From NCBI GenBank assembly GCA_965223775.1, contig OZ245021.1:1302001-1366000 (forward strand): a stretch of 64,000 nucleotides of DNA, in the 5' to 3' direction. Position 1 is the stretch's first letter, and each line of letters starts with the position of its first letter. This DNA comes from JAJDXW01 sp965223775. Lineage in GTDB: Bacteria > Pseudomonadota > Gammaproteobacteria > HK1. Position numbers and translations under genes: made by a program. Below the pieces are notes generated by a model. It was not told the DNA's origin and did not search any database. It worked only from the letters and a program-made list of their open reading frames with translations. Of the stretch, positions 1-8,818 are shown piece after piece.

Positions 1-1485
1 CTCAAGACCCCCCTAGACGAACGGGAGGTCGCCGTGTTCTCGGTCAACCGGCACCGGTTCCCGGGGGTCGACATCCACACCCGGCTCGTGCGCGAGTATC
101 CCTTTGGCGAAGCGCTTGCCCACGTGGTGGGCTACGTGGGCCGGATCAATCCCGCGGAGCGGGGCCGGCTGCAAGGCGATCCCCACTACCGGGCCACCCG
201 CTACATCGGCAAGACCGGCGTGGAACACTCGTGGGAGCGGACGCTCCACGGATACGCCGGCCTCGAACAGGTGGAGGTCGACGCCCGGGGACGGGTCGTG
301 CGGACGATCGAATCGGTCGATCCGGTCCCGGGGTCGGACGTCACCATCGGGCTGGACGTGGGGCTGCAGCTCCGGGCGCACGCGGCGTTGTCCGGGAGGG
401 TGGGCGCGATCGTCGCCATCGATCCCCGCGACGGCGCGCTGCTCGCCTTCGCGAGCGCCCCGTCCTTCGATCCGAATCCCCTGGTCCACGGGATCGACCG
501 AGGCAGCTATGCGAAGCTGAGCGAGGCTCGCGGCCGGCCCATGTTCAACCGCGCTCTTCACGGCCAGTACCCCCCGGGTTCCGTCGCCAAGATCTTTCTC
601 GCCTTCGCCGGGCTCGACCAGTCCCTGGACCTCGCGCTGGGCCGCGTCTGGTGCGGCGGGAGCTACCGTCTCCCGGGCACCACCTACGAGTACCGCGACT
701 GGAGAGCCGGCGGGCACGGGCGGGTCGGCCTCAAGCGGGGGCTCTCCGAGAGCTGCGACGTGTACTTCTACGAGCTCGCGTACAAGCTCGGAATCACCCG
801 CATTCATGGGTATCTCACCCGATTCGGGTTCGGGCGGCCGACCGGAGTGGATCTTCCGCGCGAGGCGCCGGGACTGGTTCCGTCGCGCGAGTGGAAGCTC
901 GCCGCCCTCGGCCGTCCCTGGACGGCGGGGGAGACGATCATTTCCGGCATCGGCCAGGGGTACCTGCTGTCCACGCCCCTGCAGCTCGCGAGCGCGACCG
1001 CCACGGTGGCCGGCCGCGGGGTCCGCTTCCGGCCGCGGGCGGCGATCCGGATCGAGGGAAACGGAGCGGTGGACGACCTGCCCGTGGAGCGCCTGCCCCC
1101 GGTGACCTCGAGCGGCCAGGAGCACTGGACGCGAGTCATCGAAGGCATGGAGGGAGTGGTGCACGCCGGGTTCGGCACCGCACGGCGGATCGGCGAGGGT
1201 CTCGAGTACCGGATTGCGGGCAAGACGGGGACGGCCCAGGTGGTGCGTCAGGCGACCCGGGTATCGCCCGACGACCTCGAGTCAATCCCCTGGGAACGAC
1301 GCGACCACGCGCTCTTTGCCGCGTTCGCCCCGGCCGACGATCCCCGCATCGCGATAGCGGTGGTCGTCGAGCACGGCGGTTCGGGCAGCCGTGCGGCGGC
1401 CCCGCTCGCCCGGACCGTCATCGATCATCACCTGCGCGGCGGGTCCGGCGAGCCGGCCGGGGTCGCCGCCACCGGCGCGAGGTGA
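1..1485 (+). CDS. mrdA: Penicillin-binding protein 2 (peptidoglycan transpeptidase), 5'-truncated by window edge
   Basis: The frame is open from base 1, so the N-terminus (cytoplasmic tail, membrane anchor and part of the dimerisation domain) lies outside the window. What remains is most of the pedestal region plus the whole transpeptidase domain. The serine active-site tetrad SVAK follows 'YPPG' near base 580, the second motif is SCD (a SxN variant) near 750, and KTGTAQ is near 1222. PBP2 cross-links the lateral wall during elongation and works as a pair with the RodA glycosyltransferase, whose gene starts 4 bp downstream. The Tyr-Pro-Pro-Gly context and the adjacent rodA separate it from PBP3/FtsI. 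Identity is secure; only the start is missing. Confidence 0.96.
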   Translation, partial: LKTPLDEREVAVFSVNRHRFPGVDIHTRLVREYPFGEALAHVVGYVGRINPAERGRLQGDPHYRATRYIGKTGVEHSWERTLHGYAGLEQVEVDARGRVVRTIESVDPVPGSDVTIGLDVGLQLRAHAALSGRVGAIVAIDPRDGALLAFASAPSFDPNPLVHGIDRGSYAKLSEARGRPMFNRALHGQYPPGSVAKIFLAFAGLDQSLDLALGRVWCGGSYRLPGTTYEYRDWRAGGHGRVGLKRGLSESCDVYFYELAYKLGITRIHGYLTRFGFGRPTGVDLPREAPGLVPSREWKLAALGRPWTAGETIISGIGQGYLLSTPLQLASATATVAGRGVRFRPRAAIRIEGNGAVDDLPVERLPPVTSSGQEHWTRVIEGMEGVVHAGFGTARRIGEGLEYRIAGKTGTAQVVRQATRVSPDDLESIPWERRDHALFAAFAPADDPRIAIAVVVEHGGSGSRAAAPLARTVIDHHLRGGSGEPAGVAATGAR

Positions 1486-1489
1486 TTCG

Positions 1490-2578
1490 GTGGACCTTCG
1501 CCAGATTCGTCCCCGTCTCGCACGGTTCGACGTTCCCCTCGTATGCGCCCTCGTGCTGCTCGCCGGGGTCGGTCTGCTCGGAGCGTATTCGACGGGCGGT
1601 GAGCCGCTGCTGTATCGCCAGCTCGTGCGCCTTGCCGTCGGGAGCGGGGTCATGGTCGCGCTCGCTCACGTCGAGCCCGGCTACTACGCCCGGTGGGCGC
1701 CCTGGTTCTACGCCGTCACCCTCGCGGCGCTCGTCGCGGTGTTCGTGATCGGCTCGTCGGCGAAGGGCGCGCAGCGATGGCTTTCCGTGGGCGGGCTGCA
1801 GTTCCAGCCGGCCGAGGTGGCGAAGCTCGCCACCCCGCTGATGGTGGCTGCCTTCCTGGCGAAGCGTGGAGGGGCGTTGCGGCTTTCCGTGGTCGTCGGG
1901 GCGGTCGCCTTCATCGCGGTCCCCGTTCTCCTTGTCGGGTTCCAGCCGGATCTCGGAACGGCGGCCATCATCGCGGTGGCCGGAGCGGGCCTGCTGTTCA
2001 TCGCCGGCGTGAGCTGGCGGGTCCTCGTCTCCTTCGCGGTCGCGGGGCTCGCGTCGTTGCCGTTCTTCTGGTACTGGTTGAAGGACTACCAGCGCGAGCG
2101 GGTCATCTCCTTTCTCGATCCCGACCGCAATCCGCTCGGCGCCGGCTATCAGGTCTTCCAGTCCAAGATTGCCATCGGCTCCGGCGGACTCTACGGCAAG
2201 GGATGGCTCAACGGGACGCAGTCGCAGCTCGACTTCCTGCCGGAACGATCCACGGACTTCGTCTTCGCGGTTCTCGCCGAGGAGTTCGGGCTGCTCGGGG
2301 TCGTGGTGATGCTCGTGCTGGCCGGTATCGTGATCTTCCGGGGACTGTGGATCGCGGGGCAGTCCCAGGAACCCTTCGGCCGGCTTGTCGCGGCCGGTCT
2401 CGTGCTCTCGTTCTTCATGCACGTTTTCGTGAACGTTGGCATGGTGAGCGGGCTTCTGCCGGTGGTTGGGCTGCCGCTCCCGCTGATAAGCTACGGCGGC
2501 ACTTCCCTGGTTACTACGATGGCGGCGTTCGGGATCGTGATGTCGATGTCCTCGCACCGGCGATTGCTGGCGGACTAG
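1490..2578 (+). CDS. rodA: Peptidoglycan glycosyltransferase RodA (SEDS family)
   Basis: A 362-residue polytopic inner-membrane protein with about ten hydrophobic segments. It carries SEDS family signatures: 'FQPSE'-type text (here FQPAEVAKL), the loop 'FLPERSTDF' and the C-terminal 'PLPLISYGGTS'. RodA polymerises lipid II into glycan strands of the lateral wall together with PBP2. I chose the GTG at 1490 because it begins just after the mrdA stop and gives the expected short N-terminus (VDLRQIRPRLARFD) before the first membrane helix; longer in-frame extensions would run through mrdA. It is part of an elongasome operon with mrdA, mltB, rlpA and dacA. Confidence 0.96.
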   Translation: MDLRQIRPRLARFDVPLVCALVLLAGVGLLGAYSTGGEPLLYRQLVRLAVGSGVMVALAHVEPGYYARWAPWFYAVTLAALVAVFVIGSSAKGAQRWLSVGGLQFQPAEVAKLATPLMVAAFLAKRGGALRLSVVVGAVAFIAVPVLLVGFQPDLGTAAIIAVAGAGLLFIAGVSWRVLVSFAVAGLASLPFFWYWLKDYQRERVISFLDPDRNPLGAGYQVFQSKIAIGSGGLYGKGWLNGTQSQLDFLPERSTDFVFAVLAEEFGLLGVVVMLVLAGIVIFRGLWIAGQSQEPFGRLVAAGLVLSFFMHVFVNVGMVSGLLPVVGLPLPLISYGGTSLVTTMAAFGIVMSMSSHRRLLAD

Positions 2579-2592
2579 AGAGGAGGAATCCG

Positions 2593-3582
2593 ATGCGGCT
2601 GCGGCGCGGGCTTGTCTGTCTCCTGTTCGGTTTCGCTCCGGCGGCCTGGTCCGCGGACGGGCCGCTGGACGAGGTGGCCGCGGTGCGGTCGTTCATGCAC
2701 GAGGTCGAGTCGCGGCACGGCCTGGACGGCGCCTGGCTTCAGGCGATCTTCCGCGACGCCCGCCGGCAGCAGTCGGTCCTGGATGCGTTCAGCCGACCGG
2801 CCGAGGCGAAGCCGTGGCACGCCTATCGCGAGATATTCGTGACCCGCGCCCGGATTCGCGGCGGCGCGGCGTTTGCCCGCGAGCACCGGCCGGTGCTCGA
2901 TCGGGTGAGGGCCCGCTTCGGAGTGCCTCCGGAGATCGTGGCCGCAATCATCGGCGTCGAGACCTACTACGGGCGGTACACGGGCGGCTACCGCGTCATC
3001 GACGCCCTGTCGACGCTTGCATTCTTCTCGCCCCGCCGGGGTGCGTTCTTCCGCCGGGAGCTCGAAGAGTATCTCCTGTTCCTCGGCGAGGAGGATCGGA
3101 GCACCGCCGACCTCGAGGGCTCCTATGCCGGGGCGATCGGAATTCCCCAGTTCATTCCGAGCAGCTATCGCGCCTACGCGGTCGACTTCGACGGGGACGG
3201 GCGCCGCGACCTGTCGGGGAGCGTGGACGATGCCGTCGGCAGCGTCGGTTCGTACCTGAGTCGGCACGGCTGGCGGGCCGGGGAGCCGGTCGCGATCGCG
3301 GTAGCGGCGCTCGACCCCGGACGCGCCGATGCGCTGGTGGGCGAGCTTCGTCCGGAGCTCGCGTGGCGCGACCTGCACGAGGCGGGCGTGCGGGCGCAAG
3401 ACGGTACGGTGTCACCGGCCCCCGACACGCCGGTCACGCTCGTTCGACTCGACGGGGCCGAGGGGCCGGAGTACTGGGCCGGATTTCGGAACTTCTACGT
3501 GATTACGCGGTACAACCGGAGCGCCCTCTATGCGATGGCGGTTCATCAGCTCGCGGTCGAGATCCGGCGCGGGGGCGAATAG
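2593..3582 (+). CDS. mltB: Membrane-bound lytic murein transglycosylase B
   Basis: 329 residues with a signal peptide (LRRGLVCLLFGFAPAAWSA) at the N-terminus. It shows the MltB/SltB catalytic motif 'IGVETYYGRYTG', whose Glu is the catalytic acid, and the later family motifs 'AGAIGIPQFIPSSY' and 'DFDGDGRRDL' (an EF-hand-like calcium site). The enzyme cleaves the MurNAc-GlcNAc bond to 1,6-anhydro products in the periplasm. A clear Shine-Dalgarno (AGAGGAGG) lies just upstream of the ATG. There is no lipobox Cys at the end of the signal peptide, so it may be a soluble periplasmic form rather than lipid-anchored. The gene abuts rlpA with no gap. Confidence 0.95.
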   Translation: MRLRRGLVCLLFGFAPAAWSADGPLDEVAAVRSFMHEVESRHGLDGAWLQAIFRDARRQQSVLDAFSRPAEAKPWHAYREIFVTRARIRGGAAFAREHRPVLDRVRARFGVPPEIVAAIIGVETYYGRYTGGYRVIDALSTLAFFSPRRGAFFRRELEEYLLFLGEEDRSTADLEGSYAGAIGIPQFIPSSYRAYAVDFDGDGRRDLSGSVDDAVGSVGSYLSRHGWRAGEPVAIAVAALDPGRADALVGELRPELAWRDLHEAGVRAQDGTVSPAPDTPVTLVRLDGAEGPEYWAGFRNFYVITRYNRSALYAMAVHQLAVEIRRGGE

Positions 3583-4512
3583 GTGAGACGTGCCGAGCGG
3601 TTTCTTTGCATCGCGTTCCTCGCGGGAGCCGCGGGCTGCTCGCCGCCGCACGAGCCGCTTCCCGGCGCGCAGGTGCCGGGCGCCGGGCCCGTCCGGGCGC
3701 CGAGCGAGCCGCTCTACGCCAAGCGGGGCGGGGAGCGGGAGCCCTCCCGGGACGGCCCTCCCATCGGGGGGCCTTCTCGCGCCGAGCTGATGCGGACCCC
3801 CGACGCGGCGCCGAGTCCGGAGCTGCCGAGCCGGTACGGCAATCCGCGCGCGTACGTGGTGTTCGGCCGAACGTACGAAACCCTGCGGTCGAGCCGGGGA
3901 TACGTCGAACGGGGGATCGCGTCCTGGTACGGGACCAAGTTCCACAAACGCCTCACCAGCAGCCGCGAGCCGTACGACATGTTCGCCATGACGGCCGCTC
4001 ATCGAAGCCTTCCTCTTCCCACGTATGTCCGGGTTACCCATCTCGAGAACGGACGCAGCGCGGTGGTGCGGATCAACGACCGGGGTCCGTTCCACCCCGG
4101 CCGCATCGTCGACCTGTCCTTTGCGGCAGCGGTCAAGCTGGGAATCGCGGATCCCGGCTCGGGCCCGGTGGAAGTCCGGGCCATCGGGTCCGGCAAGGAC
4201 GGCCGCTCCCGGCCTCCGCCCCGCGCCGCGCCGGAGTCGTTGCGGTACTTCGTTCAGGTCGGCGCGTACACGAACGAGCACAACGCGACGAAGGCGTACA
4301 CGCTGGCGGAACGGCTGCGGCCCGGGCAGGCGTCGCTCCGCTGGGTCGAGAAGGAAGAGCGGATCATCCATCGCGTCCGCATCGGACCCCTGTCCGGACC
4401 GGATGAGACGGACCGGGTGCTGGACGGTCTGAACGCGGCGGGGGTGCGCAATGCGCGGGTGGTCATCGAGGGTCCAGGCGACGAGGAGGCGGCAGAGGAC
4501 AACAATGTGTGA
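3583..4512 (+). CDS. rlpA: Septal ring lytic transglycosylase RlpA, SPOR-domain lipoprotein
   Basis: 309 residues starting at GTG immediately after the mltB stop. A lipoprotein signal ends in 'LAGAAGC', so Cys-19 is the likely acylated residue. The central double-psi beta-barrel has the RlpA signature 'ASWYGTKFHKRLTSS' followed by 'RINDRGPFHPGRIVDLS', which includes the catalytic Asp region. The C-terminal about 75 residues form a SPOR domain ('YFVQVGAYTNEHNA') that binds denuded glycan. RlpA cleaves naked glycan strands at division or rod growth sites. Between them lies a Pro/Gly/Arg-rich linker. The end overlaps the start of dacA by 8 bp. Confidence 0.94.
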   Translation: MRRAERFLCIAFLAGAAGCSPPHEPLPGAQVPGAGPVRAPSEPLYAKRGGEREPSRDGPPIGGPSRAELMRTPDAAPSPELPSRYGNPRAYVVFGRTYETLRSSRGYVERGIASWYGTKFHKRLTSSREPYDMFAMTAAHRSLPLPTYVRVTHLENGRSAVVRINDRGPFHPGRIVDLSFAAAVKLGIADPGSGPVEVRAIGSGKDGRSRPPPRAAPESLRYFVQVGAYTNEHNATKAYTLAERLRPGQASLRWVEKEERIIHRVRIGPLSGPDETDRVLDGLNAAGVRNARVVIEGPGDEEAAEDNNV

Positions 4513-5671
4513 AGCGAGAGTGAATGCAAGGATGGATCGTGGGGCGGGCCGGCGATGGCGCTGGCCGGCGGCTCTCGCGGCCCTCGGATTCTCGGTCGCC
4601 GCGGCCGCGGCGAGCCCGGTTCAGCTCGACGCCGAAGCCTGGCTGCTCCAGGACTTTCACAGCGGTCGCGTTCTCGCGGAACGCAACGCCGACCGGCCGA
4701 TGGAGCCCGCGAGCCTCGTCAAGCTGATGACCGTGTACGTCGCGTTCTCCCGGCTCGAGGCGGGAGACATCGCCCTCGACGAGATGGTCACGGTGAGTCG
4801 CAGGGCATGGAAGATGGGCGGCTCGCAGATGTTCATCGAGGTCGGGAGCCGGGTGTCCGTCGGGGACCTCCTGACGGGAGTCATCGTGCAGTCCGGCAAC
4901 GACGCGAGCGTTGCGCTTGCCGAGCACGTGGCCGGCACCGAGGAGGCGTTCGTCCAGCTCATGAACGAGCACGCGGTGCGGCTCGGCATGACGGGGACCA
5001 GCTACGCGAACTCGCACGGACTTCCCCACCCCCGCAACCTGACGACCGCCCGCGACATCGCCGTTCTCATGCGCGCGCTCATGAGGGACTTCCCCGAGAT
5101 GTACGGCTGGCACTCGCTCAAGTCGTTCACCTACAACGACATCAAGCAGCCGAACCGCAATCGGCTGTTGAAGAGCGACCCGTCGGTGGATGGCGGCAAG
5201 ACCGGGTATACGAAGGCGGCCGGGTACTGCCTGTCCGTGTCCGCGGACCGCGACGGAATGAGAGTCATCGCCGTCCTCATGGGTGCTCCCGGGTCGTCGG
5301 AGCGATTCCAGGGTGCGCAGGCCCTGCTCAACTACGGTTACCGGAACTATCGGACGAGCCTGATATACGCGCAGAACGAGCCGATCGGCACGGTCCGGGT
5401 ATGGTCGGGTGACCGCCCGTCGGTTCCGGCCGGAGTGGACCGGGACCTGTGGTTGACGGTCGAGCGCCGCAAGGCGGATCACGTCGATACGAAGGTCGCA
5501 TTCGACGAGCCGCTCATCGCGCCCGTTCCGCGGTCGGGCCGCGTCGGCACCATCGAGGTCACCCTGGAGGACGAGAAGATCGCCGAACGCGAGCTGGTCG
5601 CGCTGGCCGAGGTGCCGCAAGGCTCGCTCTATCGCCGCGCCGCGGACTGGTTCTGGTTGCTCTGGCGCTGA
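4505..5671 (+). CDS. dacA: D-alanyl-D-alanine carboxypeptidase (PBP5/6 family)
   Basis: 388 residues from the ATG at 4505, which has an AGAGGA ribosome site; a second ATG at 4532 would give a more compact signal peptide. A hydrophobic signal sequence ends near residue 36. The three penicillin-binding motifs are S70-L-V-K73, S130-G-N132 and K232-T-G234. A C-terminal PBP5 beta-rich domain follows, and the last residues (RAADWFWLLWR) form the amphipathic membrane anchor. The enzyme trims the terminal D-Ala from stem peptides. In many gammaproteobacteria dacA is followed by ybeD and then lipB; here lipB follows directly. Confidence 0.95.
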   Translation: MCEARVNARMDRGAGRRWRWPAALAALGFSVAAAAASPVQLDAEAWLLQDFHSGRVLAERNADRPMEPASLVKLMTVYVAFSRLEAGDIALDEMVTVSRRAWKMGGSQMFIEVGSRVSVGDLLTGVIVQSGNDASVALAEHVAGTEEAFVQLMNEHAVRLGMTGTSYANSHGLPHPRNLTTARDIAVLMRALMRDFPEMYGWHSLKSFTYNDIKQPNRNRLLKSDPSVDGGKTGYTKAAGYCLSVSADRDGMRVIAVLMGAPGSSERFQGAQALLNYGYRNYRTSLIYAQNEPIGTVRVWSGDRPSVPAGVDRDLWLTVERRKADHVDTKVAFDEPLIAPVPRSGRVGTIEVTLEDEKIAERELVALAEVPQGSLYRRAADWFWLLWR

Positions 5672-5677
5672 GGGACG

Positions 5678-6322
5678 GTGCCGCGAGCGATCCGCCCGCC
5701 CGAGATCCGTCTTCGCCGGATCGGTCGCCGGGACTGCGGGAGCGTGGTGGACGAAATGCGTGCGTACACGGACTCGCGCACCGATGACTTGCCGGACGAG
5801 ATCTGGCTGGTCGAGCATCCGCCGGTCTATACCCTCGGGCAGGCGGGGCGGCGCGAGCACGTGCATGCCCCGGGGAGGATCCCGGTCATCGCGACGGACC
5901 GCGGGGGGCAGGTGACCTATCACGGACCCGGTCAGGCGGTCGTCTACGTCCTGCTCGACCTTCGCCGGCTCGGATTCGGAGTGCGTGGACTCGTCCACGA
6001 CCTCGAACAGGCGGTGATCGACGTGGTGGGGCTCGCGGGGGTGGCCGCCGCCCGGCGCCCGGGAGCGCCCGGGGTCTACGTGAAGGATGCCAAGCTCGCC
6101 GCTCTCGGGCTGCGGGTTCGGCGGGGCTGCACGTACCACGGCATCGCGGTCAACGTCGACCTCGACCTCGCCCCCTTTCGAGGCATCGAGCCATGCGGGT
6201 ACGCGGATCTCGAGGTCACCCGACTCCGCGATCTCGGCATCGGCTGGACGGTCGAAGAGACCGGGGAGCGCATCGCCCGGGAGATGATGGAGCGCGTCGC
6301 GCGCCGCCGGGAGGCACGGTGA
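5678..6322 (+). CDS. lipB: Octanoyl-[ACP]:protein N-octanoyltransferase
   Basis: 214 residues, GTG start 6 bp after dacA. It transfers octanoate from acyl-carrier protein to the lipoyl domains of 2-oxoacid dehydrogenases and GcvH, the first step of endogenous lipoate assembly. It has the family signature 'RGGQVTYHGPGQ', the conserved Lys in 'KLAALGLRVRRG' and the thioester-forming Cys in 'IEPCGY'. Neither ybeD nor lipA, the usual neighbours, is beside it. The TGA stop overlaps the GTG of nagZ (GTGA), suggesting translational coupling. Confidence 0.95.
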   Translation: MPRAIRPPEIRLRRIGRRDCGSVVDEMRAYTDSRTDDLPDEIWLVEHPPVYTLGQAGRREHVHAPGRIPVIATDRGGQVTYHGPGQAVVYVLLDLRRLGFGVRGLVHDLEQAVIDVVGLAGVAAARRPGAPGVYVKDAKLAALGLRVRRGCTYHGIAVNVDLDLAPFRGIEPCGYADLEVTRLRDLGIGWTVEETGERIAREMMERVARRREAR

Positions 6323-7425
6323 CGGGCCAGTCCGGCACAGGTCGTCGGGCGGTCGCGCGCGAGCGGCGCGGGACCGCGGATCTCGGCCCCCTCATGATGG
6401 ATCTCGCCGGTCCGCAACTCAGCCGCGAGGACCGCGAGATCGCGGTGCATCCGGCGATAGGCGGGGTGGTCCTCTTCGAGCGAAACTTCGCCGGCCCGCG
6501 GCAGCTTGCCGCCCTGACGGGCGAGCTGCACGGGCTTCGAGCGCCGCCGCTCCTGGTCGCGGTGGACCACGAGGGAGGGCGCGTACAGCGGTTCCGCGAA
6601 GGGTTCACCGAGCTTCCCGCCGCGCGCCGCCTCGGGACGCGATACGACCGTGACCCGGACCTCGCCCGGTCGCTCACGGAGGCGACAGGGCTCGTCGCGG
6701 CGACCGAGCTGCGGCGCGCCGGGCTCGACCTCGACTTCGCTCCGGTCATCGATCTCGGCACGGGGAACGAGGAAACGATCGGGGAGCGGGCCTTCCACTC
6801 CGAGCCGAAGGCGGTGACGGATCTCGCGCGAAGCTGGCTCCGGGGAGCGGGGCGGGCGGGCTTCGCGGGCGTCGGCAAGCATTTTCCCGGGCACGGGACG
6901 GCGCGGGGCGATACGCATCTGGACTCGGTAGTGGACGGACGTTCACTTGCCGGGTTGCGAGCGTCCGACCTCGCGCCGTTTGCCGCGCTCTCCCCCTGTC
7001 TCGGCGGGGTGATGACCGGCCATCTCCGGTTTCCGGCCGTCGACCCCGGGGCCGCGGTGACCTTCTCCGCGGCGTGGCTCCGCGGCGTGCTCAGGCGCGA
7101 TCTCGGCTTTGCTGGTATCGTGTTCAGCGACGATCTCTCGATGGGCGCGGCCCAGGGAGCCCTCGGCCCGCCCGAGACGAGGGTGGCGGCGGCGCTCGCG
7201 GCAGGCTGCGACGCCGCGCTGCTGATGAACGATCGGGCGGCGCTCGTTCGGGTGCTGGACGGCTGGCGTTCCCACGAGGTCCCCGCGACCCGCGACCTCG
7301 GCCGGCTGCGCCCGGCCGGCCGGGCGGGCGTGTCGGAGCGCGAGTACCGCGAAGCGGTGGCGCTGCTCGGGGAGCACCTCGGTCCGGCGGCGAAGCCTGC
7401 CCCGCAACTCCACGAAGAAGGATGA
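6319..7425 (+). CDS. nagZ: Beta-N-acetylhexosaminidase NagZ (GH3)
   Basis: 368 residues if the GTG overlapping the lipB stop is used; it has a GGGAGG ribosome site. Compared with the usual NagZ start (the 'GPLMMDLAG' segment) this adds about 24 Arg-rich residues, so a later start such as ATG 6394 remains possible. The GH3 barrel has 'VDHEGGRVQRF', the catalytic-loop motif 'KHFPGHGTARGDTHLD' with the general acid/base His, and the nucleophile region 'FSDDLSMGA'. NagZ removes GlcNAc from anhydro-muropeptides in the cytoplasm during wall recycling, which fits the murein genes upstream. Confidence 0.93.
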   Translation: MTGQSGTGRRAVARERRGTADLGPLMMDLAGPQLSREDREIAVHPAIGGVVLFERNFAGPRQLAALTGELHGLRAPPLLVAVDHEGGRVQRFREGFTELPAARRLGTRYDRDPDLARSLTEATGLVAATELRRAGLDLDFAPVIDLGTGNEETIGERAFHSEPKAVTDLARSWLRGAGRAGFAGVGKHFPGHGTARGDTHLDSVVDGRSLAGLRASDLAPFAALSPCLGGVMTGHLRFPAVDPGAAVTFSAAWLRGVLRRDLGFAGIVFSDDLSMGAAQGALGPPETRVAAALAAGCDAALLMNDRAALVRVLDGWRSHEVPATRDLGRLRPAGRAGVSEREYREAVALLGEHLGPAAKPAPQLHEEG

Positions 7426-7432
7426 CATTCGG

Positions 7433-8656
7433 ATGGAACGAAGCGACTCGAAGGCGCTCGCCGGTGTACGGGTGCTGGATCTCACCCAGTTCGAGGCAGG
7501 CCCGTCCTGCACCGAGGCGCTTGCATGGCTCGGCGCGGACGTGGTGAAGGTCGAGAACCCGGCCGGTGGCGATCAGGGCCGGCAGGCTTCGACCGACACG
7601 CCCGGACTCGATTCCCACTACTTCCTGCTGCTCAACGCGAACAAGCGAAGCATCACCTGCGATCTCAAGTCGGAAGACGGGCGGGCGCGCCTCGAGGCTC
7701 TCATTCCGAAGGCGGACGTCTTCGTGGAGAACTTCGGGCCAGGGGTCATCGAGCGGCTCGGTTTCGGCTGGGAACGAGTGCGGACCCTGAACCCCGGCAT
7801 CGTCTACGCGAGCGTGAAGGGGTTCTCCCCCGACAGCCCGTACGCGGACTTCCTCAGCTTCGACATGATCGGCCAGGCGGCCGGAGGGGCCCTGTCCATC
7901 ACCGGGGAGGAGGGCGGCCGCCCCATTCGCCCCGGTCCCACGATCGGCGATACGGGAACGGGGCTGCACTGCGCGATCGGCGTCCTCGGCGCCCTGATCC
8001 AGTGCCAGCGGACCGGGCGCGGCCAGCGGGTGGAGGTCTCGATGCAGGACGCGGTGACCAACTATTGCCGGGTGTCGTACGCCGAGGTGCTGGCGCGAGG
8101 CACGTCGCCGACGCGGACCGGCAATCGGGTGGGTCTCGGCCCGACCGCCCCGATGGACGTGTTCCCGTGCAAGGGCGAAGGTCCGGACGACTATTGCTAC
8201 GTCTACGCCACGCGTGCCCACAACGGTCACTGGGTGCGTCTCCTGCGCGCGATCGGGCGCGAGGATCGGCTGGACGATCCGAGGTTCGCCACCCCGGCCC
8301 TTCGCGGGGAGCACCGCGAAGAGGTCGACGCGCTCGTCGCCGGCTGGACGCGGACCCGCACCAAGCGGGAGGTCATGCAGACCCTCGGCGCCGCGGGGGT
8401 GCCGGCGGGGGCGGTGTTCGGCACCAAGGAGCTCTGGGAGGACGAGAACATGCGGGCGCGCGGGCTGTTCGCGACGGTCGACCACCCTACCCGGGGAGCG
8501 ATCACCATTCCCGGATGGCCGGTCCGGATGTCGGACTCGCACGTCCCGGTGACCGCCGCTCCGTTGCTCGGCGCCGATACCGAGGCGGTCCTCGACGAGT
8601 GGCTCGAGGCCGAGACCGCCCGCGAGCCGGCCGATCCGGGTCAGGAAGCGGCCTGA
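7433..8656 (+). CDS. Class III (CaiB/Frc family) CoA-transferase
   Basis: 407 residues of the CaiB/BaiF formyl-CoA-transferase family. It opens with 'LAGVRVLDLTQFEAGP', followed by 'GADVVKVENP', 'LLNANKRSITCDLK' and 'YASVKGFSPDSPYAD'. The Asp in 'IGDTGTGLH' matches the catalytic Asp that forms the acyl anhydride in this family. The text around 'FDMIGQAAGGALSITG' is closest to formyl-CoA:oxalate-type transferases, but no oxalyl-CoA decarboxylase gene is near, so the acyl donor and acceptor are unknown. It starts 7 bp after nagZ and is probably cotranscribed with it, though it has no obvious metabolic link to the murein genes. Confidence 0.9.
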   Translation: MERSDSKALAGVRVLDLTQFEAGPSCTEALAWLGADVVKVENPAGGDQGRQASTDTPGLDSHYFLLLNANKRSITCDLKSEDGRARLEALIPKADVFVENFGPGVIERLGFGWERVRTLNPGIVYASVKGFSPDSPYADFLSFDMIGQAAGGALSITGEEGGRPIRPGPTIGDTGTGLHCAIGVLGALIQCQRTGRGQRVEVSMQDAVTNYCRVSYAEVLARGTSPTRTGNRVGLGPTAPMDVFPCKGEGPDDYCYVYATRAHNGHWVRLLRAIGREDRLDDPRFATPALRGEHREEVDALVAGWTRTRTKREVMQTLGAAGVPAGAVFGTKELWEDENMRARGLFATVDHPTRGAITIPGWPVRMSDSHVPVTAAPLLGADTEAVLDEWLEAETAREPADPGQEAA

Positions 8657-8775
8657 CTCGATCCGCCGGGCTGCGGGGCGGCCGGGGAGCTCGGCCCGTA
8701 GCCGGAGTTCGAGCGCTGCGGGTCCGGATCGTTCCGAATGCCGTGCATCCCGCCCCTTGCCCCGCACCCCGAGAG

Positions 8776-8797
8776 TCGCCGTCCGCCGTGACGGCGA
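8776..8797. terminator. Small stem-loop between convergent genes, possible terminator
   Basis: TCGCCGTC pairs perfectly with GACGGCGA across a 6-nt loop in the 162-bp gap between the CoA-transferase and the convergent prepilin peptidase gene. No T-run follows on either strand, so intrinsic termination is only a possibility. Confidence 0.25.
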
Positions 8798-8818
8798 GGA
8801 CCGGCGGGCGGTCCGGAC

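Noticed and set aside
231..1748. 505-codon frame overlapping mrdA and rodA in another frame
   Set aside because: Low-complexity Arg/Gly/Ala product; both real genes are certain.
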